Of a DNA stretch of 64,000 nt, positions 44,485-56,429 are shown piece by piece. Each line of letters opens with the position of its first letter. Within the stretch, counting starts at the first letter, position 1. The position numbers and the translations under genes are program-made. The notes beneath the pieces are model-generated. The model ran no database searches. It was not told the origin of the DNA and saw only the letters and a list, made by a program, of their open reading frames with translations. Source of the DNA: Prinia subflava (taxonomy: Eukaryota; Chordata; Aves; Passeriformes; Cisticolidae); assembly GCF_021018805.1 (NCBI RefSeq), contig NW_026960612.1, positions 1,426,001 through 1,490,000 on the forward strand, given 5' to 3'.

Positions 44485-46836
44485 CATCCTCATCTGTGCC
44501 TGGTACCACAGTCCTGGAGGGACAAATTGTCACAAGCAGGTATGAAGAAGCAGGCCAGATCTTGTGAGTTTGCAGAGGTCAGAAGGATGCTAAGAGGGAG
44601 AGTTATGTGATAGGTGTGATGAAAGATGTTGAAAGCACAAAAAGAATGTAGGCTCTTCAGGGCAGAGGCTGCAGCTCTGTTTACACACAAACAAGTCTGT
44701 ATCTGCTTGCACACACACAGCTACTTGTGTTAAGCACACCCTGAGTCAGATATTGACTGAGTTCTCTAGACAAATACAAGATAATTCCTTACAGGAAAGA
44801 TATAATTCATTCACTAGGTATGCAATAACATTTCTAATTCTTTTTCTGCCACTAAATACTCTGCATGAACTACCTTGCATCCTCTTGAGCCACATTTGTA
44901 CTGTTCTGTGGTATTGCAAGGTACAGGTAGCATGCACAATTGCATCTATAGGCCCCATGTAATGCCTTGTTTGGCCATGAGAAGACAGGTACAAAAGGAA
45001 TGTGGAACTCAGCATTTGTGAAGCAAGGATGGTTCAACAATTCAACCCAAATGTTCAAACTTAACATTTTGCTCTTAAGTCAGGCTGGCCGGGTTTTTCA
45101 AGAACCCGTTTTGTTCACTGATAGATGGGGAGGAAGGCTTGTTTCTGCCAGTCTGGGGTTCCCAGATTTCCAACACCTGGCCCCTGGTGGTGTCAAGTCC
45201 CTGCCTGGAACTCTGACCAACCTGAAAGAATAGGAAACTTTTTAAATTTCTTCTTTCTCTTTTCATAATTTAAAATACAAAAGAGTTTTTGAATGGAAGT
45301 TCCATTTTCAGCAAGCTTGAGTTCTTTCTTTTTAGTGCTTGTGAACTATGCCAATTGTTTTGGTTAAGTGCTGAATAACTCAGTTTAGTTTTGGTTACCC
45401 AAGAACAGCAAGAAATATTCTAGTCTTCTTTCCAAAACCCTCCTTTGTTTTTGGGAAAGAACACAATTTTTTTCAAAACTTTCCAGATTCTCTTTACCCC
45501 TAGTAGAGGAGAAGGAATATAAAACAAGACATAAAAAGGCAAATTTCCCCAGATGTTTCTACTGGTACTGATTGTCCCAGCCCTTACTCCCTCCTGACTT
45601 ATTAACTGGGAATATTTTTAGCAAATTCCAGTATTCGAGTACAAAATTTCCACTGAGATGGACAATGTCAATATCTACAGTAAGAGCCTGTGGCCTTATT
45701 GTGAATTAGTAAGGATCTTTCTGAATATGTCCTTCCAGTGGATAACTCTAGAAGTGGGAGCTGAGGCATTCGATCTTAAAGGGCTTTTCCAGCCTGGAAG
45801 ATTTTATGATTTTCATGTCTTGCTGTATGGGTCAGTAGCAGAGGATAATTGAGATAGATCCTAGGTAGGGTCTCTGAAGAGATGAGAAGCCATGATGAAA
45901 GTGCTAACAATGAGAGAAAAATGTCAAGGAGTGTAAACCACAGCTCTTGAAAAAAAAAACTTTCCTGCTGGACATAGTATAGTTAATGGTACAAGTCCAG
46001 TTGGCTGGTGAGAGAGGTTTTTAACCCACTTCTCTGGTGAAACAAGTGTAAGCAGTCCATACAAGGACAGGATGATAACAAAAATCTCATTCCAGAAATG
46101 GGAAGCAGGGAAAGGAGGTAAGCTCCTAGCTGATCTCTCTCTTTTAAAGCAACATGTAGATATGCATTTATATGTATTTATAGCAAATTAATTAAACAGA
46201 ATTCCTTACAAGCTGAGATTGCAAAAGACAAGATTCAATCAAGAACAGTCCTTTTTTTTTTTTTTTTTTTTTTAAATTCCCATGCTCAGACAGAAGTCCC
46301 TAAGAAAGGAGGGCTGGATATTCTACACAGAAAAGTATTAGTTTTACAAATAGGTTGTTTACAGAAGGTTCTAGTTAAATCATCTCATTGACTAACAAAA
46401 ATTTGGTCTTTGCCTATGCTATTTCTGTCTGGGTTGGCAATTAAATGGGGAAAAATTAGAGAAAAAAATCAGCTCAGGTTAACTGAAAACTTTCACAACA
46501 TTATTACTTCTGCAGAATAAATTTTTTTTTCAACTAGGATGTAAATGGATTTTTCTTATTCAGGACAAAATAGTGTCAAATGTAGCATTTTGTTTAATGG
46601 CTCTTTTAAGGAGAGGAAATGACAAAATAAATGCCATCTCTTTCATTCAAGAACTTGGTGATTAGGGCCCTTATTTTGTGTGTGGGAGGCCAGGATTACA
46701 TTTTTTCCTCACCTGGAGGACATTTGAATTGATATCACTCAGATATAAGGGAGGCATTATTCAAGTGGAGGAGAGAGTTCTTAACTCCTGTTATTGCTGT
46801 AACTTTATTGGGAAAATACTTGAAATATTTTGGAAG
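44485..46836. other. No gene; short CR1 tail and T-run
   Basis: Apart from the CR1 tail at 45765-45815 and a T22 run at 46252-46273, I see no feature. Open frames are at most 89 codons and overlap on both strands. Confidence 0.45.
45765..45815 (+). repeat. CR1 LINE 3' tail fragment
   Basis: GGCATTCGATCTTAAAGGGC then TTTTCCAGCCTGGAAGATTT and ATGATTTTCATG match the end of CR1, whose tail normally reads GATTCTATGATTCT. Only about 50 bp remain recognisable. Confidence 0.6.
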
Positions 46837-46840
46837 CCAT

Positions 46841-47542
46841 AGTTATAAATGCCAATTTTATTCCAATTAATAAAATATAATTTTATTAATTAAAGAATTA
46901 CAAGGCAAAAATTTAGGCAAAACCAGCAATCGGAAGTACAGCGCCGATTACCCAGGATCGTCGCTGGGTGAACCAGTTACAGCCTCTATTGCGCTGCAAC
47001 CCCCTCTTTCACAAATTGGTCTGTTTCAGGGTCCTGGTTTTATACAGTTTATTTGGCCCACGGCAGAGGATTTCTCCACAGTTCTTTGTGTTTCAGGTGA
47101 CTTTTTCAAATTCATCTCCTCCGTCCATCAGGCTGAATGGGGCTTGTCAAAAGGATGGGCATTGATCTCTTCCCTCCATTGTATGAATGGGGGCTTCCTC
47201 ACGAAAGGATGGATGTTAACTTCTTCCCTCCGTTGTATGAATGGGGCACAAATTTCTGAATGGAGAGGGTCCCCCCGATAATATCTTTGGTGATAGCTGA
47301 GCAGTTCGCAGTTCTACTGCCCCGGGAGGGCTGATCTCGACCTTGATTTCCCTGTCATTCTGATGCCAATAGCAGAGTCCCTGTCCTCGGCAAGGCATTG
47401 TCCTTTTTGAATAGCAGTTCCAGGGTGTTGCCCAACCTGAGATTTGCTGGTTTTGTGCCTGGCCTGCTGGCATTTTATTTTACAGAACAGATTTACAGTC
47501 TACATGCATCAAAACACGAATTAATATACCATATTTATTACA
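46841..47542 (-). mobile_element. Solo LTR M3 (minus strand), 702 bp
   Basis: Plus-strand ends are AGTTATAAATGCC, where the expected first two bases TG are AG, and ATATTTATTACA. The 4-bp duplication is ccat (46837-46840, 47543-47546). It shares its R/U5 with M1 and M2 and carries a 54-bp tandem repeat in U3 (47150 onward). No internal retroviral sequence adjoins it. Confidence 0.8.
47150..47247. repeat. 54-bp tandem duplication in M3 U3
   Basis: Units start with AAAGGATGG at 47150 and 47204. Each carries TTCCCTCC(A/G)TTGTATGAATG. The first unit is 54 bp; the second is recognisable for about 44 bp. Repeats in U3 often hold enhancer elements. Confidence 0.75.
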
Positions 47543-47546
47543 CCAT

Positions 47547-49797
47547 GGAGAGAATAATTTTGGGGCTTAGTGCACCCACCTGAGAGGAATAAGATCTGTG
47601 CTCCTGGCTGCGTTATACTAACTACTTAATTTAAGAGTGTAAAGGTCTCCTGGAGCAGGGACTGCATCCTTTTCCCTTTTTTCACCATGGCTAATCTAAC
47701 TTTTTAGTGAAGTTGTTTTGCTCACTGTGCCCTGAAGAGGATTTAATTCTATGTAAAACATACAGATTGAGCAGGAGAGACTGTGACTGTGTGAGCCCAC
47801 ACAGGCAGTCTGGCAGGTGAGTTAATACCTGCAGAATCTAGTTCAAACTCTGTCCAGGCAAAGGAGAGATGGTACCCAGGTCAGCACAATGCCTGAGTGA
47901 CAGCTCTGCAGCTACCCCAGAAGACTTACAAATGTAGCAACAACTTTTTCTTTTTTTTTTATTTTCACTAGACAAAGCTAAAAATATTGGTCTGATGTTC
48001 AAAATAGCTGTCGAAAGACAAGAAACCACAGTTAGCAAAAAAAACCTTTTGCCTGGTTCTTTTTTTGACATCCTAGTCACATCTGCAACTTGGAAAAGAT
48101 AACTAATAGTTACTTTGATTGCTTGGTTGGTTGTTTAAGAAAGGAAAACTGAATTTCAGTAAGACTAGCCTTCTTGACAGATCAGACAGTGTATGAAAAA
48201 ACATTGGGACTATGAAATGAATACAGAAGACAAAAGGTAAACAAACTTTTTACTTACAGGAGGACATTTGTATTTATTTTCCTTGTTTCTTGTGTTTGGG
48301 ACTGAATCTTGGGGCACAGCTAGAGGAGTCAGTGCAAGTAGCATGATACTAGCAATAGAAGAATTTTAAATCAGAGATGTATTTCAGAGACAGTACCAAT
48401 AGATTGTTATAGATCATTTCCTTTCCCTTGAAGTCTGAAGGGAAGGAGGGACAAAATACCTGAATTGTGGGAAGAACAATCCTGTGTGGTCAAAGGGATT
48501 ACCTAGATGAAAAGGGCTTTCTTGCAACTTTAAACTGTTTTATTCCTTTTCTTGCCTTCTTATTCTTCCTGAATGAAAAGCACTGACTCGGGTCAATTTT
48601 ATCATTTTCCCCCTGCTTTTGCACTCTAAGACTTTCTTCTGCTCTCATGTTAGTGCTTAGCCTGCTTTCTTCCAAAGCACAAGTCCTTTCCAGAGTGACT
48701 GCAGTCAAAAGATTCCCTAGCTGAGAAGGATGCCAAAATAAATTACTTGAGGTCCCACTTCCCAAGACTTTCAGGAATCCTAGAAGAGACTGGCGAGTTA
48801 GATTTGGCACCAATTTCGTATTTTAAATATATTATTTTTCCCCTCTAGGTCATGGATATATAGACAAATGTGTTCAGAGATTTGCAAAAATTAAGGGAAT
48901 GACAAGGTTAACTTTGTGTTGTATAAGTGACCAAAAAACCCAGTCATTGCTGCAGCAAGTGAGGAAGTCATCAAGGCCCATCTATTCCAGGCTGTGATGG
49001 AGTTTTTCTTCTTTCTGATCGTGACAGGTTCTGTTCAACAGTGTTAAGACCCTTATGACCTGAATTCTTGCCAGTGTCGTTCCTTTACAACAACTCATTA
49101 TACCTTTGTATTGCCTGAGTTGCTAAAGCGTTTGCTTAGGCCTCCTGAGAGACTGAACCAGGCATCTGGAACCACCTGTGAAAATCCCACTTGTAATGGC
49201 TTCACCTCGGCACTTCTGCTGGAAGCAAAGCCCTTTTCCTAAGCAGAGGTGTGATTCTCACTGCTGTGGCTTCAAAGAAGGAAAGCCCTTTAATTGAAGT
49301 ATTACACCTGAATGACTGTTATCCCCGCAGGAAAAAGAAATAAAACCCCTCTCATTGGACCAACAAATAATTCATGAGTCTTTCTACAGAGGAACAGCAA
49401 GGAAAGTATGTCACCTTGTCTTGTTTGGCTTGGCAGAGCCAGAGTGCTCGTAAGAGGTGCAGCTGCTACGACTTGCCTCCCCTGCTCCCAGAGCCACGCA
49501 GCCTCTGCTGCCAAAAGCACTAAAGCACTCTTCTGTCGCAGCAGCGTGGCAGGTGACAAAATGCCAAATGACAAAACACAAACCTCCTAATGAGCAGCTC
49601 AGGGTAGGGTGGGGATTCCAGATAGAGACAAATCTTTGTCCCTCGGGAGATCTGGTGCAAACCGATCAGTATAAGAAGTATTTCACTGCTAATTTAGTTT
49701 TGATCCTTTGGCTTCACTCAAAACAGTTTGAGAGTATATCAAGTTGGAGAGCAGGTGCTGACTGGCTTGAAAGCACTGGTCCATCAAATCAGGTAAG
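47547..49797. other. No supported feature
   Basis: Open frames are below about 105 codons (plus and minus) and unlike known proteins. A few A- and T-runs occur. No LTR or LINE ends are visible. Confidence 0.45.
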
Positions 49798-49802
49798 GGT
49801 TT

Positions 49803-50418
49803 TGTGATAAATGATGTGGGATGATTCATGTATATAATGTATGTGTAATATAAACCAAGTTGTGCCCTTTAAATAAATGGTAAAAATCATTCGAGACTGG
49901 GATAAACGGTTTAGGGAACTGAAAAACTACTCTGCCGGGAACTTGGGAATGACTGGAGGGAAGGTCCAAGGAAGATGGGTCTTCTCCGGAGATGGAACTG
50001 CGAACGATCCAACCATTACCACCAATACGGATCTCGCTCCCACATCAGGGACACACATCTCAATGCACAATTCCCAGAAATCGTATTTAATATTCATCTG
50101 CCCTCGGAAGAACTATTCAACCTACCGGATGGCAATGATGAATCTACATGAATATGAAGAAAAACTGAAGGGACAAAGAGAGTATGAAGTAATACCGGTC
50201 CTGCTAAAAAAACTGTATATAAACAGGACTCACAAAACCAAAGATGTGAACAGGGGAGCTGCGGTGAGATAGAGGCCGCAGCTAAGGTTCATCCAGTGTC
50301 GATCCCGGGACTCGACACTGATTCTTTGATTGTTGGCTTACCCGAAATCCTGTTCATTGATTCTTTAAAAATTAATAAAATCATTTATTAATTTGGAATT
50401 GGCCTAATACTTATTACA
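49803..50418 (+). mobile_element. Solo LTR M4 (plus strand), 616 bp
   Basis: Begins TGTGATAAATG, ends ACTTATTACA, and has a perfect 5-bp duplication, ggttt (49798-49802, 50419-50423). TATA box TGTATATAAAC near 50215 and AATAAA near 50374. Its 3' end resembles the M-family R/U5 read in the opposite orientation (ATTAATAAAATC...TTAATTTGGAATTGGC). A 131-codon open frame (49877-50272) runs through U3 and over the TATA box. Confidence 0.83.
49877..50272 (+). other. 131-codon open frame within LTR M4
   Basis: Starts at an ATG shortly after the U3 start and ends about 50 bp past the TATA box. The product has no recognisable domain, signal peptide or membrane segment, and includes basic, Tyr-rich segments such as PRKNYSTYRM. 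Some retroviruses carry U3 genes, but M1-M3 show no matching frame. I consider it probably fortuitous. Confidence 0.2.
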
Positions 50419-50423
50419 GGTTT

Positions 50424-51561
50424 TATATTCAGAAACTCCCCTAGAAGGGAGACTGTAACTTGTTAAGTGACAGATATACCCAGACCCTTTCAAGTATAAT
50501 GCATTATTGACAGAGTTATAATGCATGTGAATTTTATTCCCCCAAACGCTTGCAAAATTCCCCTCTGCTCTGAAAGACCCTCCTCTTTCTCATGTTCTGT
50601 CCCCTTCATTTGTGTGTATGGAATGAATGCTGAAGGAGATATATAGTCAGGAGCAGCTTGGAAATCCTAGGCCCAGTTGCTTCTGGTCTTCCTGCCTTGA
50701 TTTGGAATCCAAATTCAAACAGGAAAGTCTGATTTTAGAGGACATGCCACCTCTGTTCCATTGTCTTCAAAAATTCCAAAGGTTAAGTGCAAAAGAAGGT
50801 TGGATGTATATAGTATGTCTTCTCTCCAGGTGCCAGAATATTTAGAGAAGTGGTTACCTTTTATTAGTAGCTCTTACGTGGACTGACCAGAATAAAGGAA
50901 GGCCCAGAAAATGTGCAGCTGAAAAATAATTAGCTTCATGTGCAGGGAGGAACTGAGATAAAGGTCATAAAAAATTTGGGTTATGTTTTTCTGTATCTGA
51001 AAAACTTCTTAATGATCTCTGTGCTACAGAGAACAACAAAGCAGATTAGAATAAATAAAAGCTGTACCATGCCTCCCTAATGACACAGCTGCCTGAGGAC
51101 TGAATACAGAATGGTACATAATTACAGCGGGTTGCAGTATGACCAGCTCCAATTGCTCCAAATTATAAGTTGCCTTGGAATCCTGTTCAAAAGTTGTTTG
51201 TTTTGTTTTTTTTTTTCTTTGTAGCTTGCTCCCTGAAATTTGGGTCTCTAATGCTCACTTTTTAAAAAAAGAAAATTTTTCCAGTGTCATAGTACTTCAT
51301 TTCTGGGGCCAAAAGGATTCCTCACCCACCTCATCAATTGAATGAAAGGGAAAATTAATAGACAGAGAAATATTTGCAGTTGCAGAAGTTATTCTTTTAC
51401 TATTTCCCATTGCATGGTTAGTGAAGTGAAAGTAAGTAAGCATTTATTAGAATTTCTGGTATGCCTTCAAATTTATGCTGTTCACACAGAGAATCAGAAC
51501 CTGCTAGTGTACTGGTGATCAATAATGGTAGATGGATTTCCTTCATCATAGTAAGGTATTG
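50424..51561. other. No supported feature
   Basis: AT-rich sequence with no LTR, LINE or exon signals; no frame above about 75 codons. Confidence 0.45.
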
Positions 51562-51566
51562 AGCAG

Positions 51567-52219
51567 TGTTATAAACGCCAGGACAAATTTATTGCCAAAT
51601 TCAATAGTTTGGTTTATTAATATCCAAATCACAAAATTTAGAATCAAATTATAACAATTTCAAACAATAAAAACAAAACAATACGAACCCCACGAACAGC
51701 AAACTTACTTGACCGAAGTTCTCCCGGGAAAAGCAGAGTCAAGGGTGACCCCAGGGACACAGGACCTGGCAGCCAGTGCCTCTAGCTGGGTTCACAAACT
51801 TGCCCACCTAAAGACCCAACTTAAATACACTTAGTTTCCCCCTCGGCAACTTTCCTCCCATTGTTTCTCTAATCATCGACCATTAACTTTATTTACATTA
51901 AATCCCGAAAGGGTCCCTGGGCACATTCAAATGCTAATGTCCAGAGTTAGTCCTTGCTTTGAGTAACTGCCGTAGAGGTGTGTGATGACCGGTGTAGCGT
52001 TTGACCGTTGCGAGTCCCGATGAGCTGAGCTGCACGTAGGCAGGAGCAAGTCGTTCTCACCTTCCATTTTTGGAACCCGGAAGATCAGGGAGGTGCTTTC
52101 CAGAAGTTCGTGAAACGTGCGGGTTGAGCAGACACATACATATCTTTATATAATATATATCACAGTTCCCAATCTATAATTATTTATAAAACATGAATTA
52201 AATAACCATATTTCCCACA
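51567..52219 (-). repeat. ERV-C 3' LTR, full length
   Basis: Minus-strand start TGTGGGAAATATGG and end GGCGTTTATAACA. Minus-strand GTATTTAAG (TATA-like) lies near 51826-51834 and AATAAA near 51592. It holds 129 bp (51958-52086) that the other LTR lacks. Confidence 0.9.
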
Positions 52220-52242
52220 ATTCCCCCATTTCTTTTCTTTTG
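52220..52242 (-). promoter_or_regulatory. ERV-C polypurine tract
   Basis: The minus strand reads AAAGAAAAGAAATGGGGGAA followed by T and the U3 start TGTGGGAAAT. It marks the internal edge of the 3' LTR. Confidence 0.85.
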
Positions 52243-52644
52243 TCAATAATTTTAATTCATGTTTTGTATTTTACTTAATTGTTTTTCCTCCTTGGAGAAA
52301 CACCTGATCAGCGATTCCTGAACCATATTTGCCTTTTCTGCTTTTCTTCTATCTTTCCAATTCCCATGTCCTTGACTGCCTCTGAGTGCCAGCTAGTTAC
52401 TTGTGCCTTAACAGGGGTAACTTTTTGGAGGAGCCTTAGGTCACAGGGCTAGCCCTTCACCAAGCGCACAGCCTGGTTCACACTCCCTAGAGTGATCCGC
52501 AGAAGCTTCCCTCTGTCTGGCCCAGTGTCTGTTGGGTTGCAACCGAACAACGGGGAAGTTTCTTCGCGACAGCAGGGGCTCTCTGCTCGGACCCTCGGGG
52601 TGGTTCGGACGGCATACCTCCTTTTCAAAAATTCCCCACCGAGA

Positions 52645-52920
52645 TTACTTTACTTGTTCTGGCACTACATTAGTTCGACGGCACTTCGTGGCTAACACTT
52701 GGGCCTTTAGATCCAATTTTCCCTTTAACCCCTTTTCGTATATTGAATACCACCCGGGATAATTTGGTTCTATCAATCCCAAACGTGTGGCACAGTTTAA
52801 GAATCGCATAGTCAGAGTCTGTTTTTCCTCAGAACACCTGGGGCATAACCCCAGCGGTTTTCTGGCTCCCGCCCACTCCTGTGTAAGAACTCCATACGCC
52901 GTGTGATTGCTAACATCCAC
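52645..52920 (-). pseudogene. ERV-C pol-like scrap (RT/RNase H linker) fused to unknown sequence
   Basis: The first third of this 91-codon frame (HTAYGVLTQEWAGARKPLG) matches the sequence style at the RT-RNase H junction of gamma-like retroviruses and ERVL, where A-x-GVLTQ...G...KP is typical. The rest contains a CPRC and other Cys/Trp residues that I do not recognise. An internal deletion may have fused pol to another region. The frame ends at 52645 before a GC-rich segment with no clear product. It lies about 425 bp upstream of the 3' LTR. No enzyme activity is possible. Confidence 0.5.
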
Positions 52921-53750
52921 GAAAAGCTGGAACTCCCGGTTAATATACCGGGGCAGTTCCCGTCAACTACTCGTGCAGATCCGTCTACAAACCATTTCTC
53001 ACAGACAGGATCAGCTGCAGACCCCTATTTCAGCGTGGCAAGATACAATCCTGCAGCAGTAGCTGAAGTGACTTCTTCACTTCATCAGAGAGCCAATTCA
53101 AACAATCAGTGAGCAGTAAGCAAAATTTGTACAAATTAAGAGAAAAACTTAAGACCTCACCCATAATCCTGGGGGAGTATTTTAACAAGACAGAAAAAAA
53201 CAAAGCACACCAAATAGAAGAAACTATTACAAAGAGCAGAACTTACTCTGTAATAAACCATACATTACTTAAATTCGGAACTTAAAACCCAGAAAAGTTT
53301 TCCAAAGCCAGGAGTCACTGTAAACATCAGGCCCCGGTAATCAGACAGCTTTATCTAGTACAATTATCAGAACATTAACACTACTGCTTTTTACTTCAGT
53401 CCAAAAAAACTTCACAAACTTAGCCTTTCTTAACAAGCAAATTCGAGATAACTTGTGCCTAATTCCCAAAGTAAAGCTCCTGTATTTGCTATCCATTCTT
53501 GCGTATTATTAAGCAAACACCGACCAAACTTAACACCGGTGACAAAATGCTGCCTCTCTTACATCACTTACTCTCCACCCCTGAAAACACAGGCACCAGG
53601 GCAACCTCAAGGTTCACATCCTCCAAATTGAGGAGCAAGTAAGAAGACATAATATCAAAGGGACAACACAAACCATCTCCTTCTAAGGAGTCAATAATTA
53701 AAATTAAGAATCCCGGTTCCCAACTAGATAAAATACATACAGAATAGGAA

Positions 53751-53770
53751 CTGCAAAGAATAAAGAAAAA
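53751..53770 (-). promoter_or_regulatory. Possible splice acceptor in ERV-C
   Basis: The minus strand reads TTTTTCTTTATTCTTTGCAG, a textbook acceptor. It could pair with the donor at 55619. The exon it would open has only short frames. Confidence 0.4.
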
Positions 53771-54598
53771 TCCTGTAACTACCAACACAGAGAATTATAC
53801 CACTTTCCCAACTTAATACTAGAATCCTGACTCCAATTACCATTCCAACACTATCTCGACAGAAAGATTTAGTTTCCTGCCTCTCAACAGCCGCTTTAAT
53901 TTGGACTTCACCGGCCACATGCTTCAACCTTTTGAAAGAAAAACTGAAACACACAAAACCCTTGCAGTACACAGTCTGCCAACACAAATGCCATATTCCT
54001 GCTCAAGCTGACAATCCGAATTCAAAATGTAGCAATTGTTTCAAACATAGACGAGCTACATCCACCATACTATCAACATGCAGTAGACAGACAACAAAAA
54101 GGAAGATATATTTTCAGCTTTTCAAGAACAAACACATAGGTATTTCCTACGCATAAGTATAGCTCCCATTCTTGGTCTCTTCTCTCAATACTTTTATCTA
54201 TTTTTGCTTCTTATTTCGCCTTACAGGGCGGTTTTCTGCCCCGGGCAGCCTTGTCTAATCACTTTAAAACTGCCGCTTTCCTTCGTCTCCCGGCAACCAT
54301 GGACTGACTCGCCCTGCCGCTTGCGGGAAGGGGCGGGTTTCGTTCCATTCCCACGTTAGTGAAAAGAAAAAGAAAAAAAAAAACAACTCCGCCGATCTCG
54401 TTCAGGAGAAAAAAAACTCTTAAAGCAAAATACACAACTCTAGGGAGTCTCCAAAATGTATTCAGCCTGAAGTAAAAGATCTACCACCACCAAGGAAAAG
54501 AGTAGGCAAGATTCCTTTTAATCCCTTTTCTATCTTTTTCTCCTTTTGCAGACTCACGTGAATTTTCGCATTTCTAATTTGCACGCTTCCCAACACCA

Positions 54599-55168
54599 CT
54601 AGTTATTCTCTAATGCATTCCAATTCACCTTTGGTAATTTCTGTTTTGCTCTACTGTCAAATTTCTTACGGGAATGCTTCTTTTCCCCCATTTTTCCTCC
54701 CGGGCCATTCTTGTTCTCACACCAACTGTCCCACCCCGAATCCCTCCCGGGCTCTTCAAGATCTCCTTCGGGGGTCCTGGTTTTAGCCAGGGCTCTAACT
54801 GGTGTATACCTGTCTGGTTTATTCTTCCACCCTTCGTTTTCCTTACCCTTCTTCTCTTTTTCTCCATATTTTAGCGTCGGTGGCCGAGGTGCGGGGTCAG
54901 GACCAGAAATGGGGGCAGGATTCCCTCTCGGGAATCTCCTTGAACGGGAGGGAGGTTTCTGGAGTGGCCGCTGAGCTCGGGGCTCCGCATGGGTCTCGGA
55001 TGGCAGTGCTAACTCTGCCCCTGAGAAGGCCGGGGAGGAGGAAGGGGTAGGGGTAGGGGCTGGCAGGACGGGGGCCACCGAGCCGTGAGAGAAGTTTATC
55101 CCGTAGTCCAGTTCATTCCGTGTTTCCCTTAAGGAATCCTCCCGATCTCTGCTGAGATCTGATCCCAT
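54599..55168 (-). pseudogene. gag: ERV-C Gag-like N-terminal frame, truncated
   Basis: A 189-codon frame starting at the second methionine (ATG 55166-55168), whose product begins MGSDLSRD, so a myristoylation-type MG start is likely. It is rich in Pro, Ser, Arg and Lys (for example PAPTPTPSSSP, and a lysine/glutamate run near residue 100), and ends at a stop at 54599. The position after the leader donor and before AT-rich DNA suits matrix plus a proline-rich domain. Capsid, the major homology region and nucleocapsid are missing. A longer frame begins 11 codons upstream, but the MG start is more natural for Gag. Known Gag matrices share little sequence, so the family cannot be named. Confidence 0.5.
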
Positions 55169-55618
55169 ACTCCCCGTGGCACAGAAGTTATGGGATACCA
55201 AAAATTAAATCCCGAGTTTCCGAACTCGATGCCGTTAACTTAATGATCCAGCGGATGACCGTTCCGTGGATGTTCGGTTAACGGCGGGGCTCTGTAACCG
55301 CCACCGAAAAAATTAAGCGACCCCCCTGGTCGCGGTCAAGAAGGCTTACTCCTCCCCGAACTCAAAAAGGGACGTCCTCTTTCCTTCAGGACCCCCTGGT
55401 GACCTCCCCCACCCCGTCGGGTAACACTCACACACGAAGCGAAATATCACGCGTTCCAATCGCTTCCCCGTCGGTCGGCCGTGTCCCTCGCGGGAGCAGC
55501 GGAAACGCGACCTTAAGGTCCGCTCTCGCTTCGTGATAAATCACGTCTCATTCACACACACACTCACACGCACATACACGTTCTCAAGCACTTGGTCACC
55601 CCCACTCAACCACGCTAT

Positions 55619-55624
55619 ACTTAC
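55619..55624 (-). promoter_or_regulatory. ERV-C leader splice donor
   Basis: Minus-strand GACCGTAAGTATAG is a near-consensus donor in the leader, about 280 bp after the primer-binding site and 450 bp before the Gag-like start. Confidence 0.6.
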
Positions 55625-55881
55625 GGTCCTTTTCCTGCGTGGATTCTTCGTGCACTTAGATTTTTACGAGTGAAACAATACCGCGGTTCCAGGGGAAAAC
55701 CCCTGCTGAGTTCCCGAGCCCCCCCCAAGCTAGCTTGTCCTAATGCCTAATCCCTTTGCTGTTGTGGGTTCTGGGTTCGTAAAGCCAGTTCGTTCTTCCG
55801 GACTTACCCGCTCTGCCAGGCCGCTTTTTACGGCGGGGCGCCCCCCGGTCAGAAGCAGGGATCCGTAGAATATTCAAAACT

Positions 55882-55901
55882 GGCCCCGCTGTTGGGCGTC
55901 A
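55882..55901 (-). promoter_or_regulatory. ERV-C primer-binding site, tRNA-Lys-like
   Basis: The minus strand reads TGACGCCCAACAGCGGGGCC four bases after the LTR. It shares the CGCCCAAC core with the tRNA-Lys(CUU) type site but differs at several bases. The position is right; the tRNA is uncertain. Confidence 0.65.
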
Positions 55902-55905
55902 AAAT

Positions 55906-56429
55906 TGTTATAAACGCCAGGACAAATTTATTGCCAAATTCAATAGTTTGGTTTATTAATATCCAAATCACAAAATTTAGAATCAAATTATAACAATTTC
56001 AAACAATAAAAACAAAACAATACGAACCCCACGAACAGCAAACTTACTTGACCGAAGTTCTCCCGGGAAAAGCAGAGTCAAGGGTGACCCCAGGGACACA
56101 GGACCTGGCAGCCAGTGCCTCTAGCTGGGTTCACAAACTTGCCCACCTAAAGACCCAACTTAAATACACTTAGTTTCCCCCTCGGCAACTTTCCTCCCAT
56201 TGTTTCTCTAATCATCGACCATTAACTTTATTTACATTAAATCCCGAAAGGGTCCCTGGGCACATTCAAATGCTAATGTCCAGAGTTAGTCCTTGCAGGG
56301 AGGTGCTTTCCAGAAGTTCGTGAAACGTGCGGGTTGAGCAGACACATACATATCTTTATATAATATATATCACAGTTCCCAATCTATAATTATTTATAAA
56401 ACATGAATTAAATAACCATATTTCCCACA
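55906..56429 (-). repeat. ERV-C 5' LTR with 129-bp deletion
   Basis: Matches the 3' LTR base for base as far as I can compare, except that TCCTTGC is followed directly by AGGGAGG. The missing block corresponds to 51958-52086. It lies in U3, where enhancers would be expected. Confidence 0.9.

Larger units (their letters stand above)
51567..56429 (-). mobile_element. ERV-C: young, deleted minus-strand provirus
   Basis: LTRs at 51567-52219 (653 bp) and 55906-56429 (524 bp) flank 3.69 kb. The 5-bp duplication agcag is perfect (51562-51566, 56430-56434). Transcription runs right to left: 5' LTR, primer-binding site, leader with donor, short Gag-like frame, AT-rich middle, a scrap of RT/RNase H-like sequence, polypurine tract, 3' LTR. 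The LTRs look identical outside a 129-bp deletion in the 5' LTR, so insertion is recent. Most of gag, pol and env is missing; it looks non-autonomous. Class is uncertain: the pol scrap is gamma-like, and the duplication is 5 bp. Confidence 0.88.

Noticed and set aside
53564..53987. Minus-strand frames as an env-like membrane protein
   Set aside because: Hydrophobic stretches come from T-rich sequence; no Cys pattern, fusion peptide or cleavage site of Env.
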